Origin: Megasphaera sp. MJR8396C
GTDB taxonomy: Bacteria > Bacillota > Negativicutes > Veillonellales > Megasphaeraceae
Length of the DNA: 64,000 nt
Direction of reading: 5' to 3'
Assembly: GCF_001546855.1 (NCBI RefSeq)
Contig: NZ_KQ958151.1
Span: 17,522 to 81,521 of the forward strand
Shown here: positions 54,677 through 63,168 of the stretch, in pieces
Layout: each line of letters opens with the position of its first letter
How positions within the stretch are numbered: position 1 is the stretch's first letter
The notes under the pieces: generated by a model
Database searches by the model: none
The model's input: only the letters and a program-made list of their open reading frames with translations
Told to the model about the DNA's origin: nothing
Program-made: the position numbers and the translations under genes

Positions 54677-55533
54677 TGTCTGAAATTACTACGACCCTTA
54701 CGGGTTTTTCGGCAGCCACGATCGAAAAGAAACGGGCTGTTGATGCGGTACAGGAAGGTGCACAGAGCACGACCGGTACGGCGGAATATACCTTTGATGT
54801 CAGCAACATGGATCTCTTTTACGATGAATACCAGGCGCTCAAAGACATCAACATGAAAATTCGTAAAAATGAAATTACGGCCCTCATCGGCCCTTCGGGC
54901 TGCGGGAAGTCGACCTTCCTCAAGACCTTGAACCGCATGAACGACTGGGTCGAAGGCTGCCGTGTCACCGGCGACATCCGCTTTGAAGGTCAGGATATCT
55001 TCAAGGAAGTCGACCCCTTGGCACTGCGCTACCGCGTCGGCATGGTTTTCCAGCAGCCGACTCCGTTCCCGAAGAGCGTTTATGAAAACATTGCCTACGG
55101 TCCCCGCGTCCAGGGCATCAACGATAAGAAGAAACTCGATGAAATCGTTGAAAGAAGCCTGCGTCAGGCTGCCTGCTGGGACGAAATGAAGGACCGCCTC
55201 AATAAGAGCGCCCTCGGCCTGTCCGGCGGTCAGCAGCAGCGTCTGTGCATTGCCCGTACCCTGGCAGCCGATCCGTCGGTCATCCTCATGGACGAACCGA
55301 CTTCGGCCTTGGACCCGATCTCGACGCAGAAAATCGAAGATTTAGCCTTGGAATTAAAAGAAAAATATACCATTGTCATCGTTACCCACAGCATGCAGCA
55401 AGCCCGTCGTATTTCTGACAGAACGGCATTCTTCCTCTTAGGGGAACTTATTGAGTACGATAATACACTGGATATGTTCACCAATCCGTCGAATCCCAAG
55501 ACAGAAGAATATATTACCGGCCGTTTCGGCTAA
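54676..55533 (+). CDS. pstB: Phosphate ABC transporter ATP-binding protein PstB
   Basis: A 285-residue ATPase. Walker A is [20 protein letters not shown], the signature is [18 protein letters not shown], and Walker B is [12 protein letters not shown]. An extra N-terminal stretch of about 38 residues precedes the usual PstB start region; a later start is possible but the first ATG is placed tightly against pstA. Confidence 0.96.
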   Translation: MSEITTTLTGFSAATIEKKRAVDAVQEGAQSTTGTAEYTFDVSNMDLFYDEYQALKDINMKIRKNEITALIGPSGCGKSTFLKTLNRMNDWVEGCRVTGDIRFEGQDIFKEVDPLALRYRVGMVFQQPTPFPKSVYENIAYGPRVQGINDKKKLDEIVERSLRQAACWDEMKDRLNKSALGLSGGQQQRLCIARTLAADPSVILMDEPTSALDPISTQKIEDLALELKEKYTIVIVTHSMQQARRISDRTAFFLLGELIEYDNTLDMFTNPSNPKTEEYITGRFG

Positions 55534-55550
55534 GAGGAGGCAAGGGACTT

Positions 55551-56201
55551 ATGCTGGAAATTTATGAAAAAGAACTGGCTGAGCTGAAGCAGGATATGAT
55601 CGGCTTGGGCATGAAAGTAGAACAGGCCGTAGAAAGCACGTGGAAGGCCTTGGAACGGAAAGACGTCGAATTGGCTCAGCGCATCTTTGACGGCGACGAT
55701 GCCATCGATGAACTGGTCAAATCGTGCATGAAGAAAGACTTGACGATTAGTTTGATGCAAGGTCCCGTGGCGGCTGATTATCGGAGCTTGATGGCAACGC
55801 TGAAAATCCTCTCCGACTTAGAACGCATTGCCGATCACTGCGCTGATATCAGCCACTACGTTATCCACTTGAAACAGACCAACCACGACGTTCCCTTGCC
55901 GGTAGGCGTAAAGGAAATGTACGGTGTCATGTCTTCCATGGTCAGTGACGTCATCGACTTCTACAAAGAACGCGGCACGTCATCTCAGGCAGAATTCATG
56001 CGGGATAAAGACGATATCGTCGACCAGGCTTTCAACAACCTGATGATCGATCTGTCTGCCGAAATGACTAAACACCCGGAAAATTCCAAAGACTACATCG
56101 ACTTGGTCTTGGTTATTAAGTACATCGAACGAATGGCTGACCATGCAAACAACATTGCTGAATGGCTCATCTATCGCGATACTAACGAAATTCGAATCTA
56201 A
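55551..56201 (+). CDS. phoU: Phosphate signalling regulator PhoU
   Basis: A 216-residue protein of two three-helix PhoU repeats. Metal-binding motifs are present in each half (EHC-like LERIADHCADI near 82-92 and IERMADHANNIAEW near 184-197). PhoU restrains the PhoR kinase and Pst transport when phosphate is plentiful. It follows pstB by 17 bases with a GAGGAGG site, and a strong terminator ends the operon. Confidence 0.95.
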   Translation: MLEIYEKELAELKQDMIGLGMKVEQAVESTWKALERKDVELAQRIFDGDDAIDELVKSCMKKDLTISLMQGPVAADYRSLMATLKILSDLERIADHCADISHYVIHLKQTNHDVPLPVGVKEMYGVMSSMVSDVIDFYKERGTSSQAEFMRDKDDIVDQAFNNLMIDLSAEMTKHPENSKDYIDLVLVIKYIERMADHANNIAEWLIYRDTNEIRI

Positions 56202-56218
56202 GATACGGATTTTACGAA

Positions 56219-56267
56219 GCACAAAGCCCCATAAGTTATGCCTGGCGTAACTTGTGGGGCTTTGTTT
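56219..56267 (+). terminator. Terminator of the pst-phoU operon
   Basis: CACAAAGCCCCATAAGTTA pairs with TAACTTGTGGGGCTTTG, a nearly continuous 16-bp stem, followed by TTTCTG. Confidence 0.92.
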
Positions 56268-56544
56268 CTGTCAAAAATAGGGTGCCTTTGGAAGGTCGAA
56301 GGCAGGGGTAAGCGGATGAGAACCCGTTTTGCAGGTAATGACGGGAAAGGGGCAGCGAATCAATAATGGCCTGCCGCTGCGCCTTATAGGGGATGTTCAT
56401 GGAGCCGTTTCGGCTGCCGCTTCGCTAAGGGCATTCTTACTGGTAAAAAGAGCTTTCTGGAATCCTTGGTACGCTCCTGTAGAGCTCGCCAAGCCCTTGG
56501 GTATGGTAAGCCCTGGTCGTGAAGTCCTGCGGGAAATGAACGCG
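56268..56544. other. Unexplained intergenic region between phoU and yitT
   Basis: About 280 bases with GC content like the genes around it rather than the usual AT-rich gap. Open frames exist on both strands (for example 56329-56673 rightward and 56397-56639 leftward), but they have no ribosome site, run through the terminator at 56545-56576 and look like no known protein. It may be a decayed gene or an undetected RNA. Confidence 0.4.
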
Positions 56545-56576
56545 AAAAAAACGCAGTCCCGACGAGGACTGCGTTT
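56545..56576 (-). terminator. Terminator after yitT
   Basis: On the minus strand AAACGCAGTCC pairs with GGACTGCGTTT and is followed by TTTTCG, just after the yitT stop. Confidence 0.85.
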
Positions 56577-56589
56577 GAACCTATCCGTA

Positions 56590-57546
56590 TCAATATTCCG
56601 GAGGCATATTCTTTTGGGTATGCGGCATGGAAAGGGCATCGCCAGGATACTGGTGGAATTTAACTGGCGATGAGGTAAAGCCGCGGCCGACGACTTCAGA
56701 AGCGTCGCTGATGATCATGAAGGCTTGAGGATCGAGCTTGTTGACGATTTCCTTGACTTTGGCCACTTCCGTCAGTTTGATGACGGCATAAATGACTCGT
56801 TTATCCTGCATGGTGTAAGCCCCTTGGCCGTGGATATAAGTGGCGCCGTGGCCGATATAGCGCATAAGAACCTGGGCGATGGGCGTCGAGCGGTTGGAAA
56901 TGATGAGGACGCTCTTTCGCTGCTTGAGGCCGAGGACGACCTTATTGGTAATAAAGGCGGCGATATAGATGGCGACGAAGGTCAACACGGCTCTTTCTAG
57001 GGAGAACATGTAAGCCGCTGCTGACAGGATGACCAGGTTGAGGATCATCGTAACCGTACCCATTTCCAGGGAGTAGTATTTTTTGACGATGGCGCCGATG
57101 ACATCAAGGCCGCCGCTGTTGCCGTTGTATTTGTAGATGATGCCGAAGCCGATGCCCGACAGGATGCCGCCGGTAATGGAGGAGAGCATGGGATCATCCA
57201 TGATCTGCCACGTCGATAAGAAGGACGTGGCGTCGGCCAGGACCGAGAGCATGATCGTACCGACGATGCTGAGGAGGGTGTAACGGCGTCCCATGAATTT
57301 GTAGCAGGCGATCATGATCGGGATGTTGAGGATGAAGATGCCGGTCCCGACGGGAAGGCCTGTTGCAAAATAAATCATGATGGCTGCGCCGCTGATGCCG
57401 CTGCTCAATAAATGGAAGGGGATGAAGAAGGCGTTCATCCCGATGACGACGACCAGGCTGCCGACGAAGGAGGCAATGTAAGGAACCGCTAATTCCCAAA
57501 GGGTCTGGGCTGGTAATAAGTTTTGTGCCGGTAATAAGTTTTTCAT
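56590..57546 (-). CDS. YitT family membrane protein (DUF161/DUF2179)
   Basis: A 318-residue protein. The start at 57546 follows GGGGGAAAAATT. Five to six membrane helices make up the YitT domain (FFIPFHLLSSGISGAAIMIYF; GSGGGI-like NGNSGGLDVIGAIVKKY). The cytoplasmic DUF2179 domain at the C-terminus follows (YTMQDKRVIYAVIKLTEVAKVKEIVNKLDPQAFMIISDASEVVGRGF). Function unknown, possibly transport. The first residues contain an imperfect duplication, LLPAQNLLPAQ. It is the only gene on the minus strand here. Confidence 0.88.
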   Translation of the reverse strand: MKNLLPAQNLLPAQTLWELAVPYIASFVGSLVVVIGMNAFFIPFHLLSSGISGAAIMIYFATGLPVGTGIFILNIPIMIACYKFMGRRYTLLSIVGTIMLSVLADATSFLSTWQIMDDPMLSSITGGILSGIGFGIIYKYNGNSGGLDVIGAIVKKYYSLEMGTVTMILNLVILSAAAYMFSLERAVLTFVAIYIAAFITNKVVLGLKQRKSVLIISNRSTPIAQVLMRYIGHGATYIHGQGAYTMQDKRVIYAVIKLTEVAKVKEIVNKLDPQAFMIISDASEVVGRGFTSSPVKFHQYPGDALSMPHTQKNMPPEY

Positions 57547-57606
57547 AATTTTTCCCCCAGTTTGAATGAACAATTGTAAAGCAAAGGAAAAAACGGTATA
57601 ATCATG

Positions 57607-57647
57607 ATAGCATAATGAAGATTCTGTGCATTCGTACAGGATGCTAT
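57607..57647. repeat. Inverted repeat between yitT and ispE
   Basis: ATAGCAT (57607-57613) pairs with ATGCTAT (57641-57647), with an inner CTGT/ACAG pair around an eight-base loop. It lies between two divergent genes and could be an operator or a leader hairpin. A minus-strand TATAAT (57676-57681) would place it in the yitT leader. Confidence 0.45.
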
Positions 57648-57738
57648 GAAGGCAGTAAATTCCTGCTTTTGTCTCATTATAACATAGGGAAATTTTTAAT
57701 CAATAAGGCAGTGCACATTTTATACACGGAGTGACAGT

Positions 57739-58605
57739 ATGACTGAAATAACAGAAATTGGCTATGGAAAAATTAACTTGGCGTTGGCGATTACAGGCTG
57801 TCGAGAGGATGGTTATCACAATATCGATACGATCTTCCAATCGATCGGACTCTACGATACGGTAACGCTGACCGAAGCGGAGGAATTTCAGTTAACCTGT
57901 TCCGTCGAGTCACTGCCCTGTGACGAGACCAATTTAGCCTACCGGGCTTGGAAAGCCCTCTGTCCATATAAAAAGGACAATCACCAGGTGGCCATCCATA
58001 TTGAAAAGCGTATTCCCATTGCCGCCGGCCTGGCTGGCGGCAGTACTGACTGTGCCGCCGTTCTGCGCGGGTTGAATCGCTTGTGGAATCTCTCGTTATC
58101 GCAGGAAGAATTGTGCCGCATTGGTGCTAAACTAGGTGCCGACGTGCCTTTTTGCCTTTGCGGGGGTACTATGCGCGGCACTGGGATTGGCGAACGACTT
58201 CGAGTGCTGTCGCCTCTGCCGCCCTGGCCGGTTGCCCTGGTCCATCCCCGGGTCGCCGTAGAGACGAAACGAGCCTATGCGCTCTTTGACGGCCATAAAG
58301 AGCATGGCACCATCGATGTCGATGCCGTTGAAGCGGCCATCGAAAAGGACGATTTCGAAGCCTTGACAGATGCCATGGGAAATACCTTTGAGGAACTCGT
58401 CATGCCCGACGTGCCCCAAGTAGCTCAGTGCCGGGATCGATTGGCATCGCTTGGCCTGCAGCCACTCATGGCCGGCAGCGGACCGACGGTCTTTGCCTTA
58501 GTACCGCCGACGAGGGAAGAAGAAGTGCGGCGCCAAGTGATGACTTGGGCCGATGTCGATACATACATGACCACAATCGTGAAACGAGGGGACGGTGAAA
58601 GATAA
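57739..58605 (+). CDS. ispE: 4-(cytidine 5'-diphospho)-2-C-methyl-D-erythritol kinase
   Basis: A 288-residue GHMP-family kinase of the MEP isoprenoid pathway. KINLALAITGCREDGYHNIDTIFQSI (about 10-35) holds the substrate Lys and the DGYH motif. The GHMP loop is PIAAGLAGGSTDCAAVLRGLN (about 93), and the C-terminal MAGSGPTVFALVP is present. It is the first gene of a unit with the GntR regulator, three bases apart; the ispE-GntR pairing seems to be lineage-related rather than functional. Confidence 0.96.
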   Translation: MTEITEIGYGKINLALAITGCREDGYHNIDTIFQSIGLYDTVTLTEAEEFQLTCSVESLPCDETNLAYRAWKALCPYKKDNHQVAIHIEKRIPIAAGLAGGSTDCAAVLRGLNRLWNLSLSQEELCRIGAKLGADVPFCLCGGTMRGTGIGERLRVLSPLPPWPVALVHPRVAVETKRAYALFDGHKEHGTIDVDAVEAAIEKDDFEALTDAMGNTFEELVMPDVPQVAQCRDRLASLGLQPLMAGSGPTVFALVPPTREEEVRRQVMTWADVDTYMTTIVKRGDGER

Positions 58606-58608
58606 CCG

Positions 58609-59346
58609 ATGCAAAAACAGACGAAAAGACATGCGTTAGAACCGATAAAATTAGATGCCTACCGACCGCTGCGGGAAGTCGTCAGCGAGGCCCTGCGCCA
58701 GGCCATTAAAGACGGGGTGCTAAAGCCCGGCGAACGGTTGATGGAAATTCAACTGGCCGAAGAACTCGGCGTCAGTCGGACTCCGATTCGCGAAGCCATC
58801 CGCAAGTTGGAACTGGAAGGCTTCGTCGTCATGGTACCGCGGCGCGGAACCTACGTGGCCGATATTTCTTTGAAGGATATCGCTCAGGTTTTTGAAATCC
58901 GAAGTGCGTTAGAAGAACTGGCGGCCGGCCTTGCGGCGGAACGGATTACGCCGGATGAACTCGAAGATTTGGAACGGATTCTCGTCGAGATCAATGAATA
59001 TATCGACAACGACCAATTCGATAAGATCGTCGATGCCGACATCCGCTTCCACGACGTCCTGTATCATGCCAGCCGTAATCAGCGACTGGTCGATATCTTG
59101 AATAATTTGCGCGAACAGATGCTGCGCTTTCGCTCCATTTCCATGCATTATCCTGGCCGTTTAGCGGCAACCTGGGAAGAACATCGGCAGATGGTGGAAA
59201 ACATTGCCGATCACAACAGCGCCATGGCGCGGAAAGTGGCTAAAAAACATATGGAAAATTCAGAACGCACCCTGCTGAAAGGGATTCGTCAAGATGAAGA
59301 ATCGGCTCGACGCGTCCATGAATTATTCCCTCATCAAGACAGATAA
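58609..59346 (+). CDS. GntR family regulator, FadR subfamily (FCD domain)
   Basis: A 245-residue regulator. The N-terminal winged helix (LREVVSEALRQAIKDGVLKPGERL; LAEELGVSRTPIREAIRKLELEGFVVMVPRRGTYV, about 18-85) is joined to a C-terminal FCD helical domain whose metal/ligand residues (DIRFHDVLYHAS, EHRQMVENI) are present. FCD regulators often respond to organic acids, and in many bacteria such proteins control lactate genes. The neighbouring larA and FAD dehydrogenase make a lactate role plausible but unproven. Confidence 0.88.
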   Translation: MQKQTKRHALEPIKLDAYRPLREVVSEALRQAIKDGVLKPGERLMEIQLAEELGVSRTPIREAIRKLELEGFVVMVPRRGTYVADISLKDIAQVFEIRSALEELAAGLAAERITPDELEDLERILVEINEYIDNDQFDKIVDADIRFHDVLYHASRNQRLVDILNNLREQMLRFRSISMHYPGRLAATWEEHRQMVENIADHNSAMARKVAKKHMENSERTLLKGIRQDEESARRVHELFPHQDR

Positions 59347-59361
59347 GGAAGGGACTTTCAA

Positions 59362-59523
59362 ATGGGACATTTTTTACTCGATCATTTTCACGAAATTCAT
59401 GAGCGTTCTGAGCACATGGAAGATTTCGAAAACTTTCTCTATGTTTTGACTTATATTTTGTTTGTCTGTTTATTCATACGCTCCCTTGTCGCCTTATATA
59501 TGGGGCATTGGAATCTATTTTGA
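59362..59523 (+). CDS. Small His-rich single-pass membrane protein (53 aa)
   Basis: A 53-codon frame not overlapping other genes, preceded by AAGGAAGGGA. The product starts MGHFLLDHFHEIHERSEHME, with several His residues, then one membrane helix (LYVLTYILFVCLFIRSLVALY) and ends GHWNLF. It lies between the GntR regulator and larA on the same strand with short gaps (15 and 17 bases), so it is probably cotranscribed. The His/Glu-rich N-terminus might bind metal, which is notable next to the nickel-dependent LarA. No family recognised. Confidence 0.55.
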   Translation: MGHFLLDHFHEIHERSEHMEDFENFLYVLTYILFVCLFIRSLVALYMGHWNLF

Positions 59524-59540
59524 TAGAAGGGTATTTTTTT

Positions 59541-60824
59541 ATGAAAACATATTCACTTCCCTTTGGAAAAGGGGATCAGCATATTTCTCTTGATGAAACA
59601 CACGTATTATATGATTTACATGGGAACCATGTCCCTGCCGTAACCGATGAGGCCGCCGAGGTCCGCAAAGCGCTGCGCCAGCCGATTGGAAGCCTTCCTT
59701 TGGCAGAGGTCGTAAAATCGTCTGACACGGTGGCCATCATCGTCAGTGACATCACGCGTCTCGTCCATACGGCCCAGATGCTGCCGGTCATCGTCGATGA
59801 ATTGAACCGGGCAGGCATTCCCGATGAACAGATCAAGGTCATCACGGCTCAGGGGACCCATCGGGCTCATACGTCGGAAGAAGATGAACTCGTCTGCGGC
59901 AAAGAAATGGTACAGCGCCTTACCATCATTAACCACGATTGCCGTAATAAGGAAAACCTCGTAAAAGTCGGTACGACGACGCACGGCAACGATGTTTGGC
60001 TCAATGCCGAAGCCGTTCGGGCTGATAAGGTCATCGTGACCGGTGCCGTATCCTTCCATCCCATGGCCGGGTTTGGCGGCGGCCGTAAAGCTGTGTTGCC
60101 GGGGATTGCCGGCTATGAAACGATCATGCGCAACCATGCCCTGGCCCTTACGGAAGACGTTGGCGGCGGCTGTAATGAACGCTGCGAAACGAGTCTCTTA
60201 GAGGACAACCCCCTTCACGACGATATGAAGCAGGCAGCAGCCCTGCTGAATCCTTGCTTTTTGGTCAACACCGTCTTTTCGGCTGACGGGGATCTGGCTG
60301 AAGTCGTCGGTGGTCACTGGTATGAAGCCTGGAAGAAAGGCTGTGATGACCTCCTGTCCTTTGCCAGCGTGCCCATTGCTGAGAAAGCCGATATCACCTT
60401 GGCCTCTGCCGGAGGTTATCCCAAGGATATGAATCTCTACCAGAGCATGAAGGCCCCCATGAATGCCGTTTTTGCGACGAAACCGGGCGGCACGATGATC
60501 CTCACCCTCGATTGCCCGGATATTAAGGAACCGACCGTCTTTACGGATTGGTTTTTCCGCAGTGATATGACGGCCTTTGAACGGGACTTGCGGGCCGACT
60601 TTTCCATTCCGGCCTTCGTGGCCTTTAAGTCACACTGTATTTTCCGCTCCATGCAGGCTGTTTATGTCGTAACTCGGCCGGAAAACTTTGATATCATCCG
60701 CCAGAGCGGTCTCATCCCGGCGGCATCGTTAGAAGCAGCCTGGGAAAAAGCGCAGGCCAACCTTCCCCAAGATTACACCGTTACCGTTATGGGCCATGCA
60801 GCGGCGACCTTTCCCGTATTATAA
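59541..60824 (+). CDS. larA: Lactate racemase LarA (nickel-pincer family)
   Basis: A 427-residue enzyme of the LarA/DUF2088 family, which interconverts D- and L-lactate using a nickel-pincer nucleotide cofactor. The start at 59541 follows AGAAGGG. Conserved blocks: IIVSDITRLVHTAQMLP, ITAQGTHRAHTSEEDE (catalytic-His region) and the cofactor-lysine region SFHPMAGFGGGRKAVLPGIAGYETI (about 174-198). The cofactor-making larB, larC and larE are not in the window. Other LarA-family members racemise different 2-hydroxyacids; the adjacent FAD dehydrogenase supports lactate. Confidence 0.85.
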   Translation: MKTYSLPFGKGDQHISLDETHVLYDLHGNHVPAVTDEAAEVRKALRQPIGSLPLAEVVKSSDTVAIIVSDITRLVHTAQMLPVIVDELNRAGIPDEQIKVITAQGTHRAHTSEEDELVCGKEMVQRLTIINHDCRNKENLVKVGTTTHGNDVWLNAEAVRADKVIVTGAVSFHPMAGFGGGRKAVLPGIAGYETIMRNHALALTEDVGGGCNERCETSLLEDNPLHDDMKQAAALLNPCFLVNTVFSADGDLAEVVGGHWYEAWKKGCDDLLSFASVPIAEKADITLASAGGYPKDMNLYQSMKAPMNAVFATKPGGTMILTLDCPDIKEPTVFTDWFFRSDMTAFERDLRADFSIPAFVAFKSHCIFRSMQAVYVVTRPENFDIIRQSGLIPAASLEAAWEKAQANLPQDYTVTVMGHAAATFPVL

Positions 60825-60856
60825 GGCATTTTTTAGTCGCAGTTATAAATTAGGCT

Positions 60857-60892
60857 ATAAAAGAAGCTGTCAGAATACAGCTTCTTTTTTTT
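60857..60892 (+). terminator. Terminator after larA
   Basis: AAAGAAGCTGT-cagaat-ACAGCTTCTTTTTTTT. Confidence 0.9.
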
Positions 60893-60982
60893 ATATAGAA
60901 CTCAATGAATTAAAGGTTCTTTAAGATAGAGATACGATATAGATAAAATGATAAAGGGGTATATATTTTTTTAAGAATTTTA

Positions 60983-61011
60983 AAGACAAATAAGGATGCC
61001 TGTACTATAAT
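60983..61011 (+). promoter_or_regulatory. Promoter of the lactate-linked FAD dehydrogenase
   Basis: AAGACA (60983-60988) and TATAAT (61006-61011) with 17-base spacing. The expected start point, near 61018, falls inside the left arm of the leader helix described below. Confidence 0.6.
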
Positions 61012-61014
61012 AGT

Positions 61015-61087
61015 CGTAAAATCACAAAGCAGTTGCACTGGGTGAAACCCTGGTTCCATTTCTGCTAAAAGCAAAGGGGATTTTACG
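61015..61087 (+). promoter_or_regulatory. Structured 5' leader ending at the start codon
   Basis: CGTAAAATC (61015-61023) is exactly complementary to GATTTTACG (61079-61087), which directly abuts the ATG. Inside, AGCAG (61028-61032) pairs with CTGCT (61062-61066), and GGGT-gaa-ACCC (61040-61050) forms a hairpin. The outer helix would involve the end of the AAAGGGG ribosome site. It matches no riboswitch class I recognise. Pairing was found by eye. Confidence 0.5.
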
Positions 61088-62497
61088 ATGAAAACATACA
61101 ATCCGGTTACCGATGAAGTGTTAGCAGCCTTAAAAAATGCCGTTGGCGATAAATACGTCAAGACCGATCCGTCCGTCCTCGACGTGTATAAGTCCGATGA
61201 AAGTTTAGCGCCGTCCTTTTGGCGGACGCCGGAAGTCGTCGTCTTGCCGGCAAGTACTGAAGAAGTTTCTGAGGTCCTTAAAATCGCCAATCACTTTGGC
61301 GTCCCGGTCACGCCGCGCAGTGCCGGTACCAGCGTCAGCTGCGGTGCCGTTCCGGCCTATGAAGGCATCGTCCTCCTCATGGAACGGATGAATAAAATCC
61401 TCGAGCTGAACGAAGACGGCATGTATATGATCGTTGAAGCCGGCGTACGGACCATTGACATTCAAAATGCAGCTCGCGAAAAAGGCCTGCTCTACGCCGG
61501 TGACCCCTGTAGCTCTGACAGCTGTCTCATCGGCGGTAACCTGGCCACCAATGCCGGCGGCAATAAAGCCGTTCGTTACGGTACGACCCGCCACCAGGTC
61601 TATGCCATCGAAGCCGTTCTGCCGACGGGGAAGATCGTAAATCTCGGCGCGACGCTTCAGAAATGTTCTACCGGCTTCTGTTTGGATCAGCTCATCATCG
61701 GGTCCGAAGGGACGCTGGGCATCATTACTAAGGCGACGTTGAAACTCGTTCCATTGCCGCCATACAAACTCGACGTCCTGGCCGTCTTTACCGACCTTGC
61801 TAAGGCGACGGCCCTGGTCCCGAAACTCATTAAGGCCGGCCTTAATCCGACGTCTGTCGAATTCATGGACAACAATTTCGTCCGCAGTGCCAGCGATTAC
61901 AGCGATTTGAAGCTGCCCCATTACGAAGACGGCTGTTATGATATCATTTCCATCGAAACCTTCAACGAAGATGAATTGGACGATAAGATGGAAAAACTGG
62001 CTGCCGTCTGTGAAGAATGCGGTGCGACGGATATCGTCGAAGCCGATGACCGAGTATGGAAGGTCCGCCGCAACTGCCTGGAAAGTACGCGAGCTTTTTC
62101 AAAAGTGGCCACGTCGGAAGATTTAGTCGTTCCCGTTCCTAAGATTGCCGACTGCATCCAGCATTTGGTTGAAGAAAGCAAGAAGTACGACTTCCGCATT
62201 TTCTGCCTGGCTCATGCCGGCGACGGCAACCTGCATTTCCAGATTTTAAAATGTGACATGAGTGATGAAGCTTGGGAACAGCAATTGAAGGACTTCCGGT
62301 CGACGGCGTATACTTATGTATATAATCTGGGCGGCCGCCTGTCCGGTGAACACGGCATCGGTTTGAAACGCCTCAAGTATATGGAAGAATATACGGACCC
62401 GGCTGAACTCGACCTGATGAAGACCTTGAAAAGTGCCGTAGATCCTAAGTGGATTCTCAATCCGGGCAAGGTCATTGAAGAACCTTCTATTTTTTGA
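61088..62497 (+). CDS. FAD-binding D-lactate dehydrogenase-type enzyme
   Basis: A 469-residue VAO/PCMH flavoprotein, a paralogue of the gene at 23606-25018. The FAD domain has RSAGTSVSCGAVPAYEGIVL, GDPCSSDSCLIGGNLATNAGG and GSEGTLGIITKATLKL. The cap domain has HAGDGNLHFQ (about residue 377) and SGEHGIGLKRL (about 420). It follows the lactate racemase gene, so D-lactate oxidation to pyruvate is likely. No etf genes are adjacent, so the electron acceptor is unknown. The start follows AAAGGGG. Confidence 0.92.
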   Translation: MKTYNPVTDEVLAALKNAVGDKYVKTDPSVLDVYKSDESLAPSFWRTPEVVVLPASTEEVSEVLKIANHFGVPVTPRSAGTSVSCGAVPAYEGIVLLMERMNKILELNEDGMYMIVEAGVRTIDIQNAAREKGLLYAGDPCSSDSCLIGGNLATNAGGNKAVRYGTTRHQVYAIEAVLPTGKIVNLGATLQKCSTGFCLDQLIIGSEGTLGIITKATLKLVPLPPYKLDVLAVFTDLAKATALVPKLIKAGLNPTSVEFMDNNFVRSASDYSDLKLPHYEDGCYDIISIETFNEDELDDKMEKLAAVCEECGATDIVEADDRVWKVRRNCLESTRAFSKVATSEDLVVPVPKIADCIQHLVEESKKYDFRIFCLAHAGDGNLHFQILKCDMSDEAWEQQLKDFRSTAYTYVYNLGGRLSGEHGIGLKRLKYMEEYTDPAELDLMKTLKSAVDPKWILNPGKVIEEPSIF

Positions 62498-62599
62498 GAA
62501 TTTATTTTCATAAAGTAGGTATAAGTCATGCCAACTTTATTGTTTAAAGATTGTACTTAACATTATAAAAAATAAACTTATTGTTAATAAAAAAACTAT

Positions 62600-62629
62600 T
62601 GGACAAACGCGGCCGTTTCATGATATACT
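62600..62629 (+). promoter_or_regulatory. Promoter of the flavodoxin gene
   Basis: TGGACA (62600-62605) and TATACT (62624-62629), 18-base spacing. The remaining gap (62498-62705) is very AT-rich with no other feature. Confidence 0.55.
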
Positions 62630-62705
62630 ACAAAAAACGATAATAAATATCAATGAATATTAAAATAACATTAAAATATCAAAACTAGTAAAAGGAGATG
62701 TTGAG

Positions 62706-63152
62706 ATGAACGCCATTGTAGTATATTCATCCCAGACCGGCCGTACCAAACAGATTGCTCAGGCCGTTGTATCCGGTCTTCCTGAAGGGACGCCCTGCGT
62801 CAGCGTCGATGAAATGCCGAAAGATCTTTCCGGTTATGACTGCGTTTTCGTCGGCTTTTGGAGCGATAAAGACCAGGCTGATCCCAAAGGACAGGAAGCT
62901 TTGAGACAGATTAAAAACGACAACGTAGCCGTTTTTGCAACCCTTCATGATGATCCTTATTCTGACCAGGCTTCGAAACACCTGCGCGGTGCTGTGGAAC
63001 TCTTAAAACCCGGCAGTGGCGTCATCGGAACCTATGTTACCTGGACGGATAAGGATAAATACATGCAGGTTCCCGTCGATGAAAGTGAATTGAACCTCGA
63101 TCAAGCTCGGGCTTTCGCACAAGATACGATGAGCCGTGTTCAAAAACAGTAA
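62706..63152 (+). CDS. Flavodoxin-like FMN protein
   Basis: A 148-residue flavodoxin-fold protein. The FMN phosphate loop is VVYSSQTGRTKQIAQAV (residues 5-21, T/S-x-T-G-x-T type). The 60s-loop region YDCVFVGFWSDKDQADPKG and a 90s region VAVFATLHDDPYS are consistent. It is a short-chain form that probably carries low-potential electrons in place of ferredoxin or works with an unknown partner. AAAAGGAGATG precedes the ATG. It forms a single-gene unit with its own promoter and terminator. Confidence 0.85.
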   Translation: MNAIVVYSSQTGRTKQIAQAVVSGLPEGTPCVSVDEMPKDLSGYDCVFVGFWSDKDQADPKGQEALRQIKNDNVAVFATLHDDPYSDQASKHLRGAVELLKPGSGVIGTYVTWTDKDKYMQVPVDESELNLDQARAFAQDTMSRVQKQ

Positions 63153-63168
63153 TAGCCTAAGGGCAGTG

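Noticed and set aside
56329..56673. 114-codon rightward frame after phoU
   Set aside because: No ribosome site; it runs through the yitT terminator and into the yitT 3' end.
58833..58841. GGTACCGCG, resembling the T-box specifier motif
   Set aside because: It lies inside the GntR coding sequence (MVPRRGTYV), with no T-box stem structure or downstream synthetase or amino-acid gene.
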